From Fremontodendron californicum (Eukaryota; Streptophyta; Magnoliopsida; Malvales; Malvaceae), in assembly GCA_030761205.1 (NCBI GenBank), contig JAULJL010000015.1, positions 13,273,501 to 13,337,500 of the forward strand: a stretch of DNA of 64,000 bases, in the 5' to 3' direction. Positions within the stretch are counted from its first letter, which is position 1, and each line of letters starts with the position of its first letter. Positions 20,760-35,094 of the stretch are shown here, piece after piece. The position numbers and the translations under genes were made by a program. The notes under the pieces are model-generated. The model saw only the letters and a list, made by a program, of their open reading frames with translations, had not been told where the DNA came from and made no database searches.

Positions 20760-23280
20760 GGCAAATTTCAATTTTCTGTCACGTTTAAGAAGATAACTTG
20801 AAAATGTCAACATCGAATTGACAATTACATATACCTAAATTTGCCAAAATTATTACAAACACGTGTAGGGACCATGAGGCATGAAAGTTCAGGTTCATAA
20901 TAAAAATAATAATTTAGAAAAAGTGGGAACATATATTACTATGGATAAAATCAATCTGAACCATTGGTATGTATTATGAACTAGATTTGTCCACGTAAAA
21001 TCAATTGAATCATTGGTATATGATAAGAATTAAATTTGTATATGAGTCGGACTATTTATTCGATTTATATTTAATTTGATTCGGATTAAATTTTGGATAA
21101 AATTTTTAAAAATCAAATTCGAGATATTATTTAATGAATAAAATTATTTTATTTAATTTTAAAATATATTAAAAAAATTTAAAATATTAATATTTTAATA
21201 ATTTTTAGTATAAAATATAATTTTTCAAATTTATTAAATCCAACGGATTAAACCTTAGTACAAAATTTTCAAAAACCAATTGAATCTAATTTGATCCAAT
21301 CTGATCTATGAATATTTCTAATATGAACTATGAAAGGAACTTTTTTTTTTTTTTTGGTTCACGATTTATATTGGAAGAAAATATAACCAATATACACCTT
21401 ATTTTATCCAGGATCTTCGAAATATTATTCGAGATAGTTTGAATTAAATGTGTTTAACCATTAAATTGATTATCTCATTTTAGTTAGGATCTTCGAAATG
21501 TTATTCAAGATAATTTGAATTAGATATGTTCAATCACTAAATTGATTCCTTCCAAACGCTTTTAATTTAATTCGAAAATATTTTAGTTTATACTCGAGGT
21601 TAAAATCGACTTCCAAGTTTAATTTCAAATTTTATTAAATAGATTTAAAGTTTAATTTTTGGGATTTAGAAATTGTTGTTTGAACCTAAATTTGAATTGT
21701 TGACAGGGCATTAGAATTTACTAATTGGATTTTTGAATTTTTTATTGTGCCTTGGAATCCAAATTAAGGTGAACCATGCTATTGAACTTTTTCTTTGTTC
21801 TTTATTTTTTTTAATTTGTAATAAAACCAAAAAATAAAATAAAAATCTGAAATTTCCAAAAAATATCAGAAAAAAATGAATTTCGAAAATAAAATAAAAT
21901 AAAATAAGTCGAGAAAATTAAAATCCAAAAAATCGGCTAAAAATTTGAAAATTCAAATTCTTGGAACAAAAGGAAAAAATTTGATTCGATTCAGTCATTA
22001 TCAAGACGAGTTCGAGTTCGAGCGGTTTGAGTTATTGAGTCAGCCGTATCTTAATACTTGAATCCAATCGATTTTTTTTTAATACTATTTATTATTTGTT
22101 TCATATATATACACACTTAAAACACCTAGAACAAAATTGTTTTTACTTTTTTCCTTCTGGGTAGAACTATGTTTAATATTGTACTAAACAATACATGCTT
22201 GAATTAATTTGAGTTTAAATTTAGCTTTGTTCATATATGTGACAGTTGTTTTTTGTTTTTTTTTTTTTTTTGTTTTTGTTTTTGAGTGCATAAACATAGT
22301 TACAGCTGGTGTATATAAAGAGAATGAAAGCCGGTTACTTCAAAAGATCACAAGAAATTTAGGAATTTTGTTTTCTATTCTGTTTCCTATATTCTTTTTT
22401 TTTTCCCAATTTTCTCACCAATTTTTGTCGTCAATGTTGGAATAGTTACTGCTTTGAAAGGTTTAGTAGGAAGGGAGGGTATTAGGGAATTGACAGATGA
22501 TGCTGCTTTTTCCATTTGGATAAGAGGGGAGGAATACAACAAACTAATTATTTTTATAGACAATTATTTGGTTCTATTAGCTTGCAGATCATCAAGAATT
22601 TAGGCACATTTGATTCTCATGCTTTTCCCATTAGTTTAGAAAAAAATTAGATTTAAATTTTTTTTATCATTATTTTATATTGAAAATTTTTCATTATTTA
22701 TTAAATTTAACTAATACAAAAAAAAAAAAAAAATTTGTATATGAAAAAGCTTAATTTGAGCTCGAGCTTTAGTATGAAAATCGAGTAAACGAGTCTAATC
22801 GAGAGAGCTCGAATAGTTTGATTTTATCTCGAGTCGAGCTCGAACTTAAAAAATGATACTCGATTGAGCTCAAGCCGAATTTCGAACCGCAAGTTTTGAA
22901 CCGAGCTTGAGATTCTCATTATTTGAGCTCGGCTGGCTTGATTACAATCCTAATCTGCATCGTTTGCATTTAATGTAAATTATGTGAATAAGTGGAGATC
23001 TAACCAATCTTGGAATTCTAAGAGGTCTGTGAACATGCAAATTTTTTTAGAAGTTTTTAAGTGATTTTTTAAAAACAATTTCTCCGAATGATGGAAATTT
23101 AAAAAAAAAAAAAATCAATATTAACAATCTACATTTATTTTCAAAAAAAATATATAATATGGAAAATCATATAAAATAAAAAAGGGTGAAGTGGAGAATA
23201 AGAAAAGAAATAATTAATTGGAAATTAGATAAAAAGATTTAGACTTAAATTCTCTTCATAAAATACAAAACATATCCTAA
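20760..23280. other. AT-rich intergenic DNA with degenerate repeats
   Basis: No gene seen. Holds a two-copy tandem repeat at about 21,409-21,548 (AGGATCTTCGAAAT units). A TCGAGCTC-rich inverted-repeat stretch at about 22,740-22,950 resembles old MITEs. Confidence 0.5.
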
Positions 23281-23284
23281 GAAT

Positions 23285-23551
23285 AGACATGTTCATAGGT
23301 TGAGTCGAACCGCGGCTCGGATTTTCTTTTTATCCAGGCCTGACTCGTCGGTCCATATTATTATTCATTTAATATTAAAAAATTATTTTTATATTAATAT
23401 TTATATATTTTTATAATTATATTTAAATAAAAAAACATTTTTTTATTATTTAAATAATGATCCGAGCTGGACCGGACCGACTTGGATTATTGAAAATTTT
23501 GACTCAATACAAGCCGGACCTACCGGATCGAATAGGTTATCCGTCATTTGA
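23285..23551. mobile_element. Old MITE related to the GC-rich element at 58,966
   Basis: Ends TAGACATGTTCATA and the complement of TAGACCTGCTCAAATGA, with GGCTCGGA, CCGGACCGAC and similar subterminal words. The AT-rich core matches the layout of 58,966-59,267. No target duplication is recognisable (CCTAAGAA against CTGGCTAG). Confidence 0.5.
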
Positions 23552-25180
23552 GCAGGTCTACTGGCTAGGAAGGGGCCTAACCATTTTTTTTTAATTATCG
23601 TGAGAAAAAAATTTCCGAGTTTTACTAAAACGTTGGGAAAATCTAAGAAAAGTTTTTAATATTTAAATAATGAAATTTAATTTAATTTAATTTAATTTAA
23701 TATAATATAATAAAAAATAAACAATTATTTTTGTTAAGATCATTTTAAGACAATATAAATAAATGGTGCTATCTTTTGGATGGATATACGAGGTGTTAAT
23801 ATTTTTTTTATATGTGTACTTTCGAATTTAATTGTGTAACGTAGATTATAACTTATTTTTTTCTACAAAATTTTAGACAAATTTAAAATTTATTTAAGGA
23901 GGATAAATTTAATTAGGCAATCGTCAATCACACATAATAATAAATAAAAAAAATTGTGATGACTTTTTTTCATATTTAGTGATCGAAGACTCACAATTTA
24001 TGTAGGGCCACATCTATAACCTTAAAAAGGATAAAAGTGAAGCTTTGATATTTTGTTTTTTGTCATTTTCATGTGAACCCACAACTATTAGATAGACACG
24101 TTTCCTTTTAGATATTATAATAAAATATGAAAGAAATAATATATATAAAAAAGAAAGAAATGTATGAAAGTGAAAACTACCTATTAAGCAAACTGAAGCA
24201 GACAAATAACAGACAATTTTTATTTTTACTAGAATTTTTTTTGGGAGATTTTTTTAATATTTATAAATTTTTTAAATTAAATTAATGATTATAAATAAAT
24301 TTAAATTGAATCATATTAAATAATTTTTATATTTTATATATTAATATTTATATCAATATAATCATACTTTATTAATTATAAAAATTAAATATATAAAAAT
24401 TATTTTAATTTATAAATTACATAATACAAATGTATTTGTAAGTGTTATTTATTTATAAAAATATTTACATTTTATTAACATATAGTTTATTTATGATATA
24501 AAAATATTTTAATTTTCATGTTATCAAATTTTATTAACGATGTCAATGTAATTGTGAAATAAAATCATCATTTAAAGTATAATCTCAAAATAAATTATTT
24601 TTATTATGATTAAATTATTATTAATAATTTAAATTTCATAAAATTTTATTTATACTGAAAAAATATTGAAAATTTTCCGTTTTTGCTAAATTAATGAGCT
24701 ATTAATCCATTTTTTATATTTTATGTTGCCTTTTTAATATTTTAAATATAAAATTAATAAAAGAACAATAACAAAATAAAATTATGGTTTGTATTTTATT
24801 AATTTATTATTTTTTAAAATATTATAAAAGATCAAAAATTCAAAAATATTAAAATGATTAAAAATTTGAAAATTTGAGAAATAAATAAATAAATCGTCGA
24901 GGGTTGAGCGTGTTGACCATGGGTTGGTGTGTGGGAAATTTGGGAAACTCCCTTTTTTTTTTCTTTCTAAATTGAAACATTTATTTATTTTTTTATTTTT
25001 CAAAAATGTTGTTTTATTTTGTTGATTTATCATAAATATCTTGAACAATTTAAAATTCCAACCATGCTCTATTACAATAAAATAAGATATTCGTCATCTA
25101 TCCTTTCCATCTCTTTTTTTTTTTTTTTTTTTCGTTTCTCTCTTTAACCTACCTTATCTCTTCAGTTTTTTATTTTACCC
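23552..25180. other. AT-rich intergenic DNA, no gene seen
   Basis: Long runs of A and T with only short frames of low-complexity composition. I see no conserved motif or repeat boundary here. Confidence 0.5.
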
Positions 25181-25185
25181 TTTGT

Positions 25186-25390
25186 ACATGAAATTCCAAA
25201 ACTATCTTTGACAAATAAAACAATTTATTCTTTGTCCTAAAAAGGACACATGTCACACAACTAAGAGGTCTTGTAACAAAAATTATATATATGTTAGAAC
25301 ATGAAATTTCAAAACTATTTTTGACAAATAAAACAATTCCTACACATGTCACACAACTAAGAAATCTTGTAGCCAAAATTATATATATTA
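25186..25390. repeat. Two-copy direct repeat
   Basis: Two copies of about 100 bp (CATGAAATT.CAAAACTAT, GACAAATAAAACAATT, ACACATGTCACACAACTAAG, then ATTATATATAT) at about 25,187-25,294 and 25,300-25,390. The second lacks a short segment. Confidence 0.8.
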
Positions 25391-25569
25391 GATATATGCC
25401 CTCGTTTCACTGCCGGCATGTTATCGGATTTGAATTGATAATATATAATAAAGTTGAAAGATAAAAAAGCAAAAGGAGTAAAGATAATTTAAAAAATAAT
25501 AATAACTCTAATCATTATAAGATACTTAATATAAAATTGAGAGCTATTTAATATGATCAATTAGATCCG

Positions 25570-26040
25570 ACAAATTTGGACACAGCATAATTATACAATA
25601 TGAACATAACATAGAAAAAATAATTAAAACACGACATGACACGAAAAATAACATGAACATGACACAAATATACGATTGTGTCAAAATTTACATAAAACAA
25701 ATTATTAACATGTAAAAATTTATATAAATTTATAAGACTTTGAACACAACACGAAAAATAACATGAACACGACAAGGATGTGTCAAAATCTACATAAAAC
25801 GAATTATTAATTTGTAAAAATTATATAAATTTATAATACTTGAACAGAAGAAAAAAATAACACGAACAAGAATACTTTGAACACACGAAAAAATAACACG
25901 AATATGAACATAACACAAATATACGAACATGTTAAAATCTACATAAAACGAATTATTAACTTGTAAAAATTATATAAATTTATAATATTTGAACACACGA
26001 AAAAATAACAAAAACACAAACATAAAAACGATATGAACAC
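25570..26040. repeat. Tandem array of about 110-120 bp units
   Basis: At least three degenerate units each contain ACACGAAAAATAACATGAAC, CAAAATCTACATAAAACGAA, TTATTAA and TATAAATTTATAA. The reading frames here are by-products of the repeat. Confidence 0.75.
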
Positions 26041-28800
26041 ACAATTTTTTCTCTTTCCTTTCTTTCCTTTTTCTTTTATTTATCTTTCCTTTCTTTTTTT
26101 TTTTCTTTTTTTCCTTCTTCATCCAAAAAAAAAAGCTTAAAAATACCCTAACTACCCCCCACAAACCCCTTTAATGCTCAAGCTTTGTTGTCCCCGAACA
26201 AGAGCACCCAAAATTGAAATTAAGCATTATCTTTGCTTGGGGATAATTTTTAAGTATTGTTATAGATAGATAGGTAAGAGGTATAAATTAATATAGACAA
26301 ACAATAACTCTAATCATTATACGATACCTGACACAAAATTGTGAGTTATTTGAATAGTGTTAATTAAATAAGATCTTGAATTGTCTAAGGCGATACAAAT
26401 ATCTAAACTTTTAGGGTACTTTTGAGGAGAAAATTTATTTGCAGAGAGATTTTTAGAATTTTAAAATAATTTTTTTTTTGAAAAATAAAATTTTTTTTTT
26501 GAAATTTGAAAGAGAAATTTTAGAGGGTTCGAATTTCCTTTTCAAATTTCACCTTCAAAGGTAAAATTTGTGAAATTCATTGATTTTTTAATAAAAATTA
26601 GCATTTATCATGTTTTCTTTTTTACCCAATTTTTTTTTCAATTCTATCTACAAAAAATTATTTTAAAATTCATTTTTTTTTATATTATTAGTAATATCTA
26701 TACATTTTTACAAATCTAATGGCACCGATATTGCATATTTTTCTCAATATTTTTCCTATTTTATCTTTAATATTATTAATTATCTATTATAAATATTTTT
26801 TTTATTTCATCAAATTTCAATATTCAAAATTTTTTTCTACAAAATTTTATCCAAAAAATATAATTACAAATATTAATATTTTGAATTTATGCATTTTAAA
26901 CTGCTAACATTTCAAAAAATTTAAAAACTCCTCACCCAAACGTTCTCTTAAAATTTGCTTTCAAATGGGAGGTTCCTAAGTTTAAATTTTGAAAAAAAAA
27001 ATGGAATTTATGAAATGAGAGAATATAAATTCTGGCCAAATTAAGTCTAATAGGATAGGATAAGACCCGTACAAATAAATTGATTTATCGAGTTAGGTGC
27101 AAATAAATACGATCTAACAGTTCCGCAAAGTTGAATGATATGAAAGATAAATAAACATAATTTTTTTTCAGTGTAAACTCAGAGTGTCCTCTCACTCTCA
27201 TTTTATGGTTGATGGAAGCCTAATTCCTATAAGACTGAGAGTATAATGATAAATCTCTCCCAACATTGGAAACTCACATAATTAAAATTTATTATCTTTA
27301 GCAACAAAAAATGTAGTTCATGTGAGCTATAAATAATCAATTTGATCACTTCATTAACTCCTTCAAACTAATCTTAAAATGACTAATTTTACAATTTACA
27401 TAGGAGACTTTTACAATAAGTTTATATATATATATATATATATATTTGTATAAAGGAAGCCGCATACTAGGGGTAGGGAAGGGATTGTAAACGTTGGAAT
27501 TCGAATCCCAGTCGGATACCATCTTTTAAGGATGACTACATGAACCAATTGAGTTAAGTTTCGAATTTCAAGTTTATATATTTTTTAGTTTCATAATAAG
27601 GTTAGCATATATATTAACCATTGGATACTTAAATTTAAATTTGTGTCCGTTTAGGCACCAATATTATTTAATTATCATTTTAGGTTTTTTTTTTTTGCAT
27701 TTAATACATTATATTTATTTAATTTTAAAAAAAAATAATACATTAATTATATTTTTCTTTCTATACCAATACTACTAAACATTGATTAACATTTTCCTTT
27801 AAATTTCAAGTTGTTGATTATCTTTTTAAAAGAAGATGGGTTACAATAAGCTATCAGGTAAAAAACACTTTCAAAATAACAAAAATAAATTAAAAATATC
27901 AAAATAAAAATCTAGATTTAACCATACTAAGGTTAGGATTTTGCTATTTAAATTCTAAAGCAAATGTAAATGGCATTTTCAATTTGATAAATTAAATAAA
28001 ATTGATGCTTTTTATATAATGTGTATTTATTTATATTGAATATACATGAAAGTCTATTGGTTGTAATTCTTTATAATCATAAAGGTGTTCGCAACTTAAA
28101 TAAAATGTCCAATTGTGAAGATTACAATTAATTGGATTAAATATCCATTTGTGATTCATTGATACTAATCATGGTATAAACAGATCATATAAGATTTAAT
28201 TTTTAGTGATTGTTCTAATTAAATCTTACATGCATTAAATATATTAATGTTTTTAATTTTAAGTTTACTGTAAAAATCATATATTGGGATGAAACATTTT
28301 TTTATTTATTACAAGCGAGAATATGTTAATTCAATAACCTTTGTATTTCGAAAATGCGATTTTCAATATAGTGATTAACCAGTATAACAAAAATGAAATT
28401 TTATAGTTTCTAAGGGAGTTAATAATTTTCCTTCAAGTTATCTAAGTATTTGATCACAAAAAACTTTGGTCAAAGTATTTTCATTAGAAAATCAACATAT
28501 TTGATTATGCTGAAGTTATTAAAAAAATGACTAGTAGGAAGTACATGATATAATTTAATTGGATAAACAATCATTCCAATTAAATTATGAAAATTAAATA
28601 AAGGGACATGATATATGATTAGTGTGTCATTGGTTACACTTTTGTGTATAAAACAAGTTAACAAACCGTTCATATTATTTGGAATGCAATTTCAAATCTA
28701 TAGTGAAGTGATGTTGAAATTAACATTTAATCCATTAAATCAAAGAGGTGATTTCGGATTGGATTAAATGTTGGGAGCCAAATGACATAAGCCACTTAGA
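26041..28800. other. AT-rich intergenic DNA, no gene seen
   Basis: Contains a (TA)n run at 27,422-27,446. It also has a GAATTCGAATCCCAG word near 27,498-27,512 that resembles a tRNA B box; this may be a trace of a tRNA-derived SINE, but no box A or tail is clear. Confidence 0.45.
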
Positions 28801-28804
28801 ACAA

Positions 28805-29395
28805 GGTTATCGACCGTATCAGTATTAATGGTACCAGCCAGTATGTACCAATTTTGAAAAAAACTGATACGATATCAGCATTGTCGTGTTTCAATTTTGT
28901 ACTAATTCGTACCAATCGCGTTGTCTTGTATTAGTCGGTACAAAATTGACTTATTTATTTTTTAAAATCTTTTCACTAATTTGATTCTTTTAACTAATTC
29001 CTAATATTTTTCTCTCATAATCATTTTTTTTTCATAATTTTATTCAAAAATAAAATATATTCATTAAATTAATCTATTGAATTGGATTAATAATAATTTA
29101 ATATTTTTTTCTAATATTTTTTTAATTATTTTATTTATTTGATTTTTGAAAACTTTGGATATTAAATATTTATATTTACATATAAACATATAGATTTGTA
29201 ATGGAGATATATTTGTATGTGTATATAATTATATATATTTTATTAGAAAACTTGAAAATAGAATATATATATATATATATGAAAAATATTTGAAAAATAT
29301 CATTAAATCCAAAATAATACATCTAAATACATCAATATCATACGTACCAATATTATAACAAAAACGATACGCGATACGATTCTAACTATCTAGCA
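28805..29395. mobile_element. Possible MITE with degraded inverted ends
   Basis: The left edge (GTTATCGACCGTATCAGTA, GTACCA words) and the right edge (AACGATACGCGATACGATTC, GTACCAATA) are roughly complementary and enclose AT-rich DNA. Boundaries are approximate and no target duplication is seen. Confidence 0.35.
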
Positions 29396-30308
29396 TTAGA
29401 TCCCTACAATAGTTTCGATTTTGTCATAACAAAATTTGATTAAGAAGAATGGACTCTATGTTCAATAAAAGTCCAATATAAACAAGTAAAATGAATCTAA
29501 GCCCATTGATTTATCTCCTAACCGATTAATAAAATATTTATTTTACAAAAATAAAATAAATATTTATCTTATTATTGGATTTAACTTTTTAAATATTAAT
29601 TATAATTTATTTATAAAGTAATTTTGAATTAGTTGACATATTCAACAACCAAAGTAATTCATCAGAATTACTGAATTACATGTCTAAACCAAACAGAGTT
29701 TGAGATTTTGTGGCAACCAATGGATTTCGTGCTTCAGACTTTACGTTTCTCAATGAACTACCCATTTTCTAGATGGAACTCAAAATTATTCCTGATGCCT
29801 AATGGCATCCTTTCTCACATAATGCAATAAACTACACATAATGGCTTTTCCAACCACAAGCATAGCTCCCAGATATATAGTATTGCATTAACTCCAACTA
29901 AACTAATGCTTCCTACATCATAATCCATCTCAATTGCTTCTGCCAACTATCCATTCAATAAGGAAACATAACTAGATTGGTTCCTACTTTAAACAAAATG
30001 ATCTTTGATCTGTTTAAAAATCCATTCTTCCTACATCATAAAAGAATCTCAATTGCTTCTGTAAAATATCTATTGCATATGTAAACATTACTAGATCGGT
30101 TCCCACTTTAAACAAAATGATCTTAGATCTGCTTAAAATCCGGCCGTAGCCAAACCATGTGGCAGAACTCTCATCAGAGCTGGGACTATATATGGTAGAC
30201 AGCTTATAGCTTCCGATGGCAATTTTTTTGCCTCCCCTCATAAAGAAGTTTGAATGGCTACTGTAAATCATTTACGCAACATAACGGATAAAAAGTATGC
30301 ACTTAAAT
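29396..30308. other. Intergenic DNA, no gene seen
   Basis: Contains an imperfect direct repeat of about 115-120 bp (near 29,915-30,021 and 30,031-30,140, with CTACATCATAA.A.AATCTCAATTGCTTCTG and ACTAGAT.GGTTCC.ACTTTAAACAAAATGATCTT). One short frame at 30,014-30,271 lies over the repeat and looks like chance. Confidence 0.5.
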
Positions 30309-30495
30309 TTATGTTACTCGAACTTTTCATTTTCCTTAAAGTATTCATGTCCAATACCTGTGTCCGACACATATTCAGACATGGGAATGAGCGTATAACT
30401 CTCTAAATATATGAAAAAACTTTTAAAAAACTAAGTATATCCATGTTGGACATATATCCGTATCTGACACTCACTCTCGAGTCTGGATAACATAA
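30309..30495. mobile_element. MITE of the CTATGTTAC family (187 bp)
   Basis: Starts TTATGTTACTCGAAC and ends GGATAACATAA. Flanks ACTTAAAT (30,301-30,308) and ACTTAAAA (30,496-30,503) form an 8-bp target duplication with one change. The interior GTGTCCGACACATATTC and ACACTCACTC words match 54,617-54,802. It lies about 340 bp downstream of the HPPD stop codon. Confidence 0.8.
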
Positions 30496-30830
30496 ACTTA
30501 AAAAACTGATATAGGATCAAGGAGCAAATATTGAGACATGGTGTAAAACTAAATTCAGAGCATTAGTGTTTCAATTCTTAATTATAACTATAATCATATT
30601 AAAGGGCTGCTCATTGTTATATAAATTAACAACTTATATAATTATTTTCATTTCTCCAGCAAACCGTTGTCCATATAACTATATGTGCAATCAGAACAGA
30701 TATTAAGAGAGTTTATTCTCATACTATGATCATCCCACTGTCATGAGTCCAACCATGATTTAGCAAGTACCTCATTCAACTAATTAGTATATGGCAGAAG
30801 AACAAGCAGTAATATGACGAATCCTTTTTC

Positions 30831-32675
30831 TCATACCATGGCGGATTCTGGAATTTGTTTAGCTTCAAGCGTCTTCTCGTATTCCTCAATGGATTTGAAG
30901 AGCTCCGAAAAGTTGCCTTTCCCAAAACCTCCACATCCACCTTTCTGGTATTGCTTTCCTTGTTCATCCTTCAGCATGCACCCAACTCTCTGAATTATCT
31001 CAATGAAGATGGTTGGCCTACCAAAAAGTTCCCAATGAAATCAACCAAACCAGGATAAATATATGCTTATGAACTAATTTTTCCCTTAATTTTTTTTTTT
31101 CTTTTTCATTTTGTTCTTTTTGGTTCAATATCCTTGTCATAGTTTAACCTTTTAAATAGAACAGATGCCAAGCACTGCTGATCTACTCGTATCCGAGACA
31201 TTCAGATATGAATATAAAAGTATGAATATAATCCTTCAAATATATGAAATTTTTTAAAAAAATATTGAGCATAACTGTACCGAGTCCGGATAACATAACT
31301 CCCAATATCATAATTATTATATAAATAGTAACATAATCAGAAAATAATTCTATGTCAATTAGACTTATTTAATTCTTGTTGGTAGCGTGGATATTTTTAA
31401 CATGTCTCTTTATCAAATTCTAATTTATAAAAACCAAATAATACCCAAAACTGTAACCCTCTGTTAATAACAAAAATATTAAAGGTAATTAAAGTTTATA
31501 AATTAAAAAGATTAAATTATTGACAAAGAAACTTACCTATCTCCAACAGGCTTAGTAAAAATCTGAAGCAAAGTCCCTTGATCATCTCTATCAACCAAAA
31601 TCCCCAACTCTTCACACTCCTTGATCTGCTCATCACTCAAAACATCCCCCACCCTATTCTTCAAATTCTTATAGTAAGTAGGCGGCGGCGACGGCATGAA
31701 CTCGAAACCCCCAACCAAACTTCTCTGCCTCATTTCCCTCAGTGTCTTGAATATATCCTCACTCACCAACGCCAAATGCTGAACCCCAGCTCCTTCGTTG
31801 TGTTCTAGGTAAGTTTGAATTTGGCTTTTCCTCTTTGTTCCAAACACTGGCTCGTTCATTGGGAGCAGTACCATTTCATCGTTGTTGGCCAAAACGACAG
31901 AGTTTAGCCCACTTTCGCTTGTCCCCACATCTTCAGCTGTAAACTCTGCAAACTCATGAAAACCCGTGAAGGATTTGACGTAAGAAAGTGCGGGGCCCAG
32001 TTCCGGGACATTCCCAACCGCATGATCGAGTCTTCGGATTCCGTAATCCAACGGGTAGGAAAGGTCGTCTTCTATTTTTTCGAAGCCAGGCAAGAAGAAG
32101 AAATCATCATGCTGGGTGTTTTTATTGAAGCTGATGTAACGGAAGACGACGTCGCCGTAAAGTTTGACTTCGGAGATGGTAGCTTTGTTGCCGAGGGGGA
32201 TAGGCGGGGAAGAGGGTAAGGCGCCGTGGGAGACGCTGGTGGTGAAGGCGGTTTCGGCGTCTTCGACTTCGACGGCGATGGCACGGACGGCTAGGCCGTG
32301 GGAGGAAGAGAAGGAGCGGCAGACGGTGTGGTCGAAGGTGGGGATGGAAGCAGTGGATTGAGGAGATAAGTTTTGGGAAAGGGCAATGGAAGGGGAATAA
32401 GGGGCAGTGAAGAGAAAGGTGAGGTCGCCTGAACGAAGGAGGTAAGAAGCGTGGGTTAAGTTTCCAGTGGAAAGGTCGGATTTAGCGAGCAATCGCATGC
32501 CAAGACCCCATGAGAAACGGCGAGCGGTGTTGGTGGCATCGGTGCACCAGAATTCTATGTGGTGGAAACGTTTGACGTTGAAGCGATCGGATTTCGTATT
32601 GGTCCGGACGAAGTTGGAGAATCCCACCAGCTTCAATTCCTGGCTGCTGGAGCTGGACTGATTTTCTTTGCCCAT
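30831..32675 (-). CDS. HPD: 4-hydroxyphenylpyruvate dioxygenase (HPPD)
   Basis: Two exons, 32,675-31,537 and 31,017-30,831, joined at GT-AG sites, give 441 aa, the usual plant length. HPPD converts 4-hydroxyphenylpyruvate to homogentisate with Fe(II) and O2, feeding tocopherol and plastoquinone synthesis and tyrosine breakdown. The N-terminal vicinal-oxygen-chelate domain has KRFHHIEFWCTDATNTA. The C-terminal domain has the iron ligands: His in RRLDHAVGNVPEL, His in GAGVQHLALVSEDI, and Glu in GNFSELFKSIEEYE. The substrate-pocket run GGFGKGNFSELF is in exon 2. The start MGKENQSSSSS gives no clear transit peptide. The frame is intact. The 519-bp intron (31,018-31,536) carries a MITE remnant. 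No regulatory site could be identified. Confidence 0.97.
31188..31297. mobile_element. Degraded MITE of the CTATGTTAC family in the HPPD intron
   Basis: The right end CCGAGTCCGGATAACATA and the subterminal CGTATCCGAGACATTCAG and TCAAATATATGAAA words match the family. The left terminus is lost. It lies between the two HPPD exons. Confidence 0.6.
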
Positions 32676-32819
32676 TGATTTTTGCTTTTTTTTTTTTTTT
32701 CTTTCTCCTTTTTTGGTTTGTAGGAACTAGGAAGTTAGGTACAAGGGGGAGTCGTTGAAATAAAAAAAAAAAATTTACTAACAAATATTTTAAGAGCATT
32801 TTTTTTTAATTATTTATTT

Positions 32820-35094
32820 TTATATTTAATATAATATTTTTATTATAAATAATATATTAATTAACCTAAAAAAATATCTTAACAATTTTTTTGGTTAACC
32901 AAACTCATTAAAAAATACTACTAAAAAGGAAAGAAGGGAAGTGACAAAGGGAGACACGTGGAGAAGTGGTATTGGATAAGTCCTAAACTTTTGTTTGTAT
33001 TGATGTTGTTTTGAGGTGGTGATTATTTGGCGATGACCTGTCAAATTTATCCGCTTTCACCGGATTTCGGCCTGTTCAGATTTAAATAAATGAGTTTTTC
33101 CCGATTCACGATATTATTTTTAGTTAGTTAAATTATTATTTATAATAATATTTTTATATTAAATATAATAATTGATGATTAATTTAATAATTTTTAATGT
33201 ATTAAGAATTATAATTTATTTAATATGATTATTTTTTTTATTAATATAATAATTTTATTTATTATTTTTAATTAATAAATTTAGAAAATTTATTAAAATA
33301 TTAGATAACAAAATCATATATAAATTAACCAATCACTTGACGGAATTAAGGCAACGATTGCAAAGAATTTTTTTTTTTTTTGACAAATTTAAGCAAAATG
33401 TTGGATCTATAATTTCATGTAAATTTAATAGCTGACTATTTATAAAATAAAATAAATGTATCAATTTTTTCGAATTTCAGTGGGCTTCAACTTGAAATTT
33501 TAAGTTTAAATAAATGAATTTTTTTCTAACCACTGTTTTTAAGAAATTTTTAAAAATTAATTAATATATTATTTATAATAATATTATTATATTAAATATA
33601 ATAGATAATTTTATTCATCATTATTAATACATCGAATAAAAATATTTTTATATAATAAATTTAAAAAATATCCTAAAATACTTGTTAACAAAATTTTAAA
33701 TAAATTAATCAAATTCCTTGACAACATTAGGACGACGATTGCAGAGAGTTTTTCTTTGACAAATTGAAACGAAGTCGTTGGATCTTTAATTTCAGTTTTA
33801 ATGATGAAGATCTAATAGTTGACTATTTAAGGAAAAACATCAATACGAAAACGAGTCTTTAAATTTATGGATAAGGCTTTTCCATGCCAAAACGTTAAAA
33901 AAAAATGTGTAAGTATTAATTGTATAAGTTTATTATTTTAGTTTGAACAAATATATTTGTGTGGCTCGAGAATAAGGTTCATTCAGAACAGTAAAATAAG
34001 CATAAACATATCACTTATAATTATTATATTTTATTTACTTAATTATAATCTAAAATTTATGTAAAATCCATTAAATTTTTGTATAAAATCTACATTTATG
34101 AATGATAATTTTTTGTTGTGATTTGACAATTGTAACATATAGGATTATAGTAAAAAGAATTAAAATTATAAGTGTGATTATTAATTATATAAGATTTCAT
34201 TGACTTGTTAGAATTATGATGATTAATGTTGTATATTTTCAATTTTCCCTTAAATTATTACCAATCTAAAAGGAGTTGAAAATATAGATAGGCAGGCATT
34301 TCATTAATCGTCTCGTCCCTATCGGCCTAACCTGTGTTGACCCTGGTTAAGTATATAAATGCCATTTGAGTCCAGTCCAGTTATTTAACAAATGTTATAA
34401 AGAAATATTTAAACAGAATTAGAAATTAGCCCCGACCATAAGTTTGGATTCAATTCGGGCTTATTTTTTAATTAATAATTTTTTGATAAAAATTTTAATA
34501 TTAAAAATAAAAAATGGGTTTTTTAGGTATGACGGATCAAGTCAAAACTTGTGCAATGATTTTTTTTTTGCCATTCATACTAGACCCGATCAAACCCAAT
34601 TCATGAACACTTTTATCTATTAATTTTTTAAATTTATTTTCATTGCTTTTTACTAAAGTTAAAATTTGTTTAGTGAGCACTTAAAATTTTTAAATTTTTT
34701 TAAATAAATTAATTGAAGATTTATCATGTTATTTGACAAATCAAGATAATGCTAAGTGTGACCAATCAAATTCTAATGATTCATAATTTATCCAATCAAA
34801 TTTCATTTATAAAGCCTTATTTTTATTTCTAATTAATAACAAATAAATTAAAAATCAAATTTAAACTAATCAAAATTTAAAGACTCCTGGATTTTCCAAT
34901 TAAATTCTAACTATGAATCATTATATTTTATCTTCAATTTTTTTAAACGGTCCCTTGTCACTATAAATATGATGCTCTTCCCAATCATTTGACAAACAAT
35001 TAGGAGAGAGGAAATTCCGAAGAACAAAATCTATGTCTCAAGACTCAAAAGTCCCAAAAAAATTCTAAAATATGAAATCTCCATAGTTCAATTT
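32820..35094. other. AT-rich intergenic DNA with a segmental duplication
   Basis: No gene seen. Two diverged tandem copies of about 390 bp are at about 33,050-33,447 and 33,470-33,835. They share the order TTTATAATAATATT, CTTGACG/CTTGACA, ACGATTGCA.AGA.TTTTT, TTGGATCT.TAATTTCA and GACTATTTA. A region at 34,300-34,620 has GACCCGATCAAACCCAATTC and CTCGTCCC words typical of old GC-rimmed MITEs. Confidence 0.6.

Noticed and set aside
27490..27515. tRNA-like B box (GAATTCGAATCCCAG)
   Set aside because: No box A at the right distance, no cloverleaf and no SINE tail, so not called as a tRNA or SINE.
31578..32661. Plus-strand frames of 64-87 aa
   Set aside because: Antisense shadows of HPPD exon 1.
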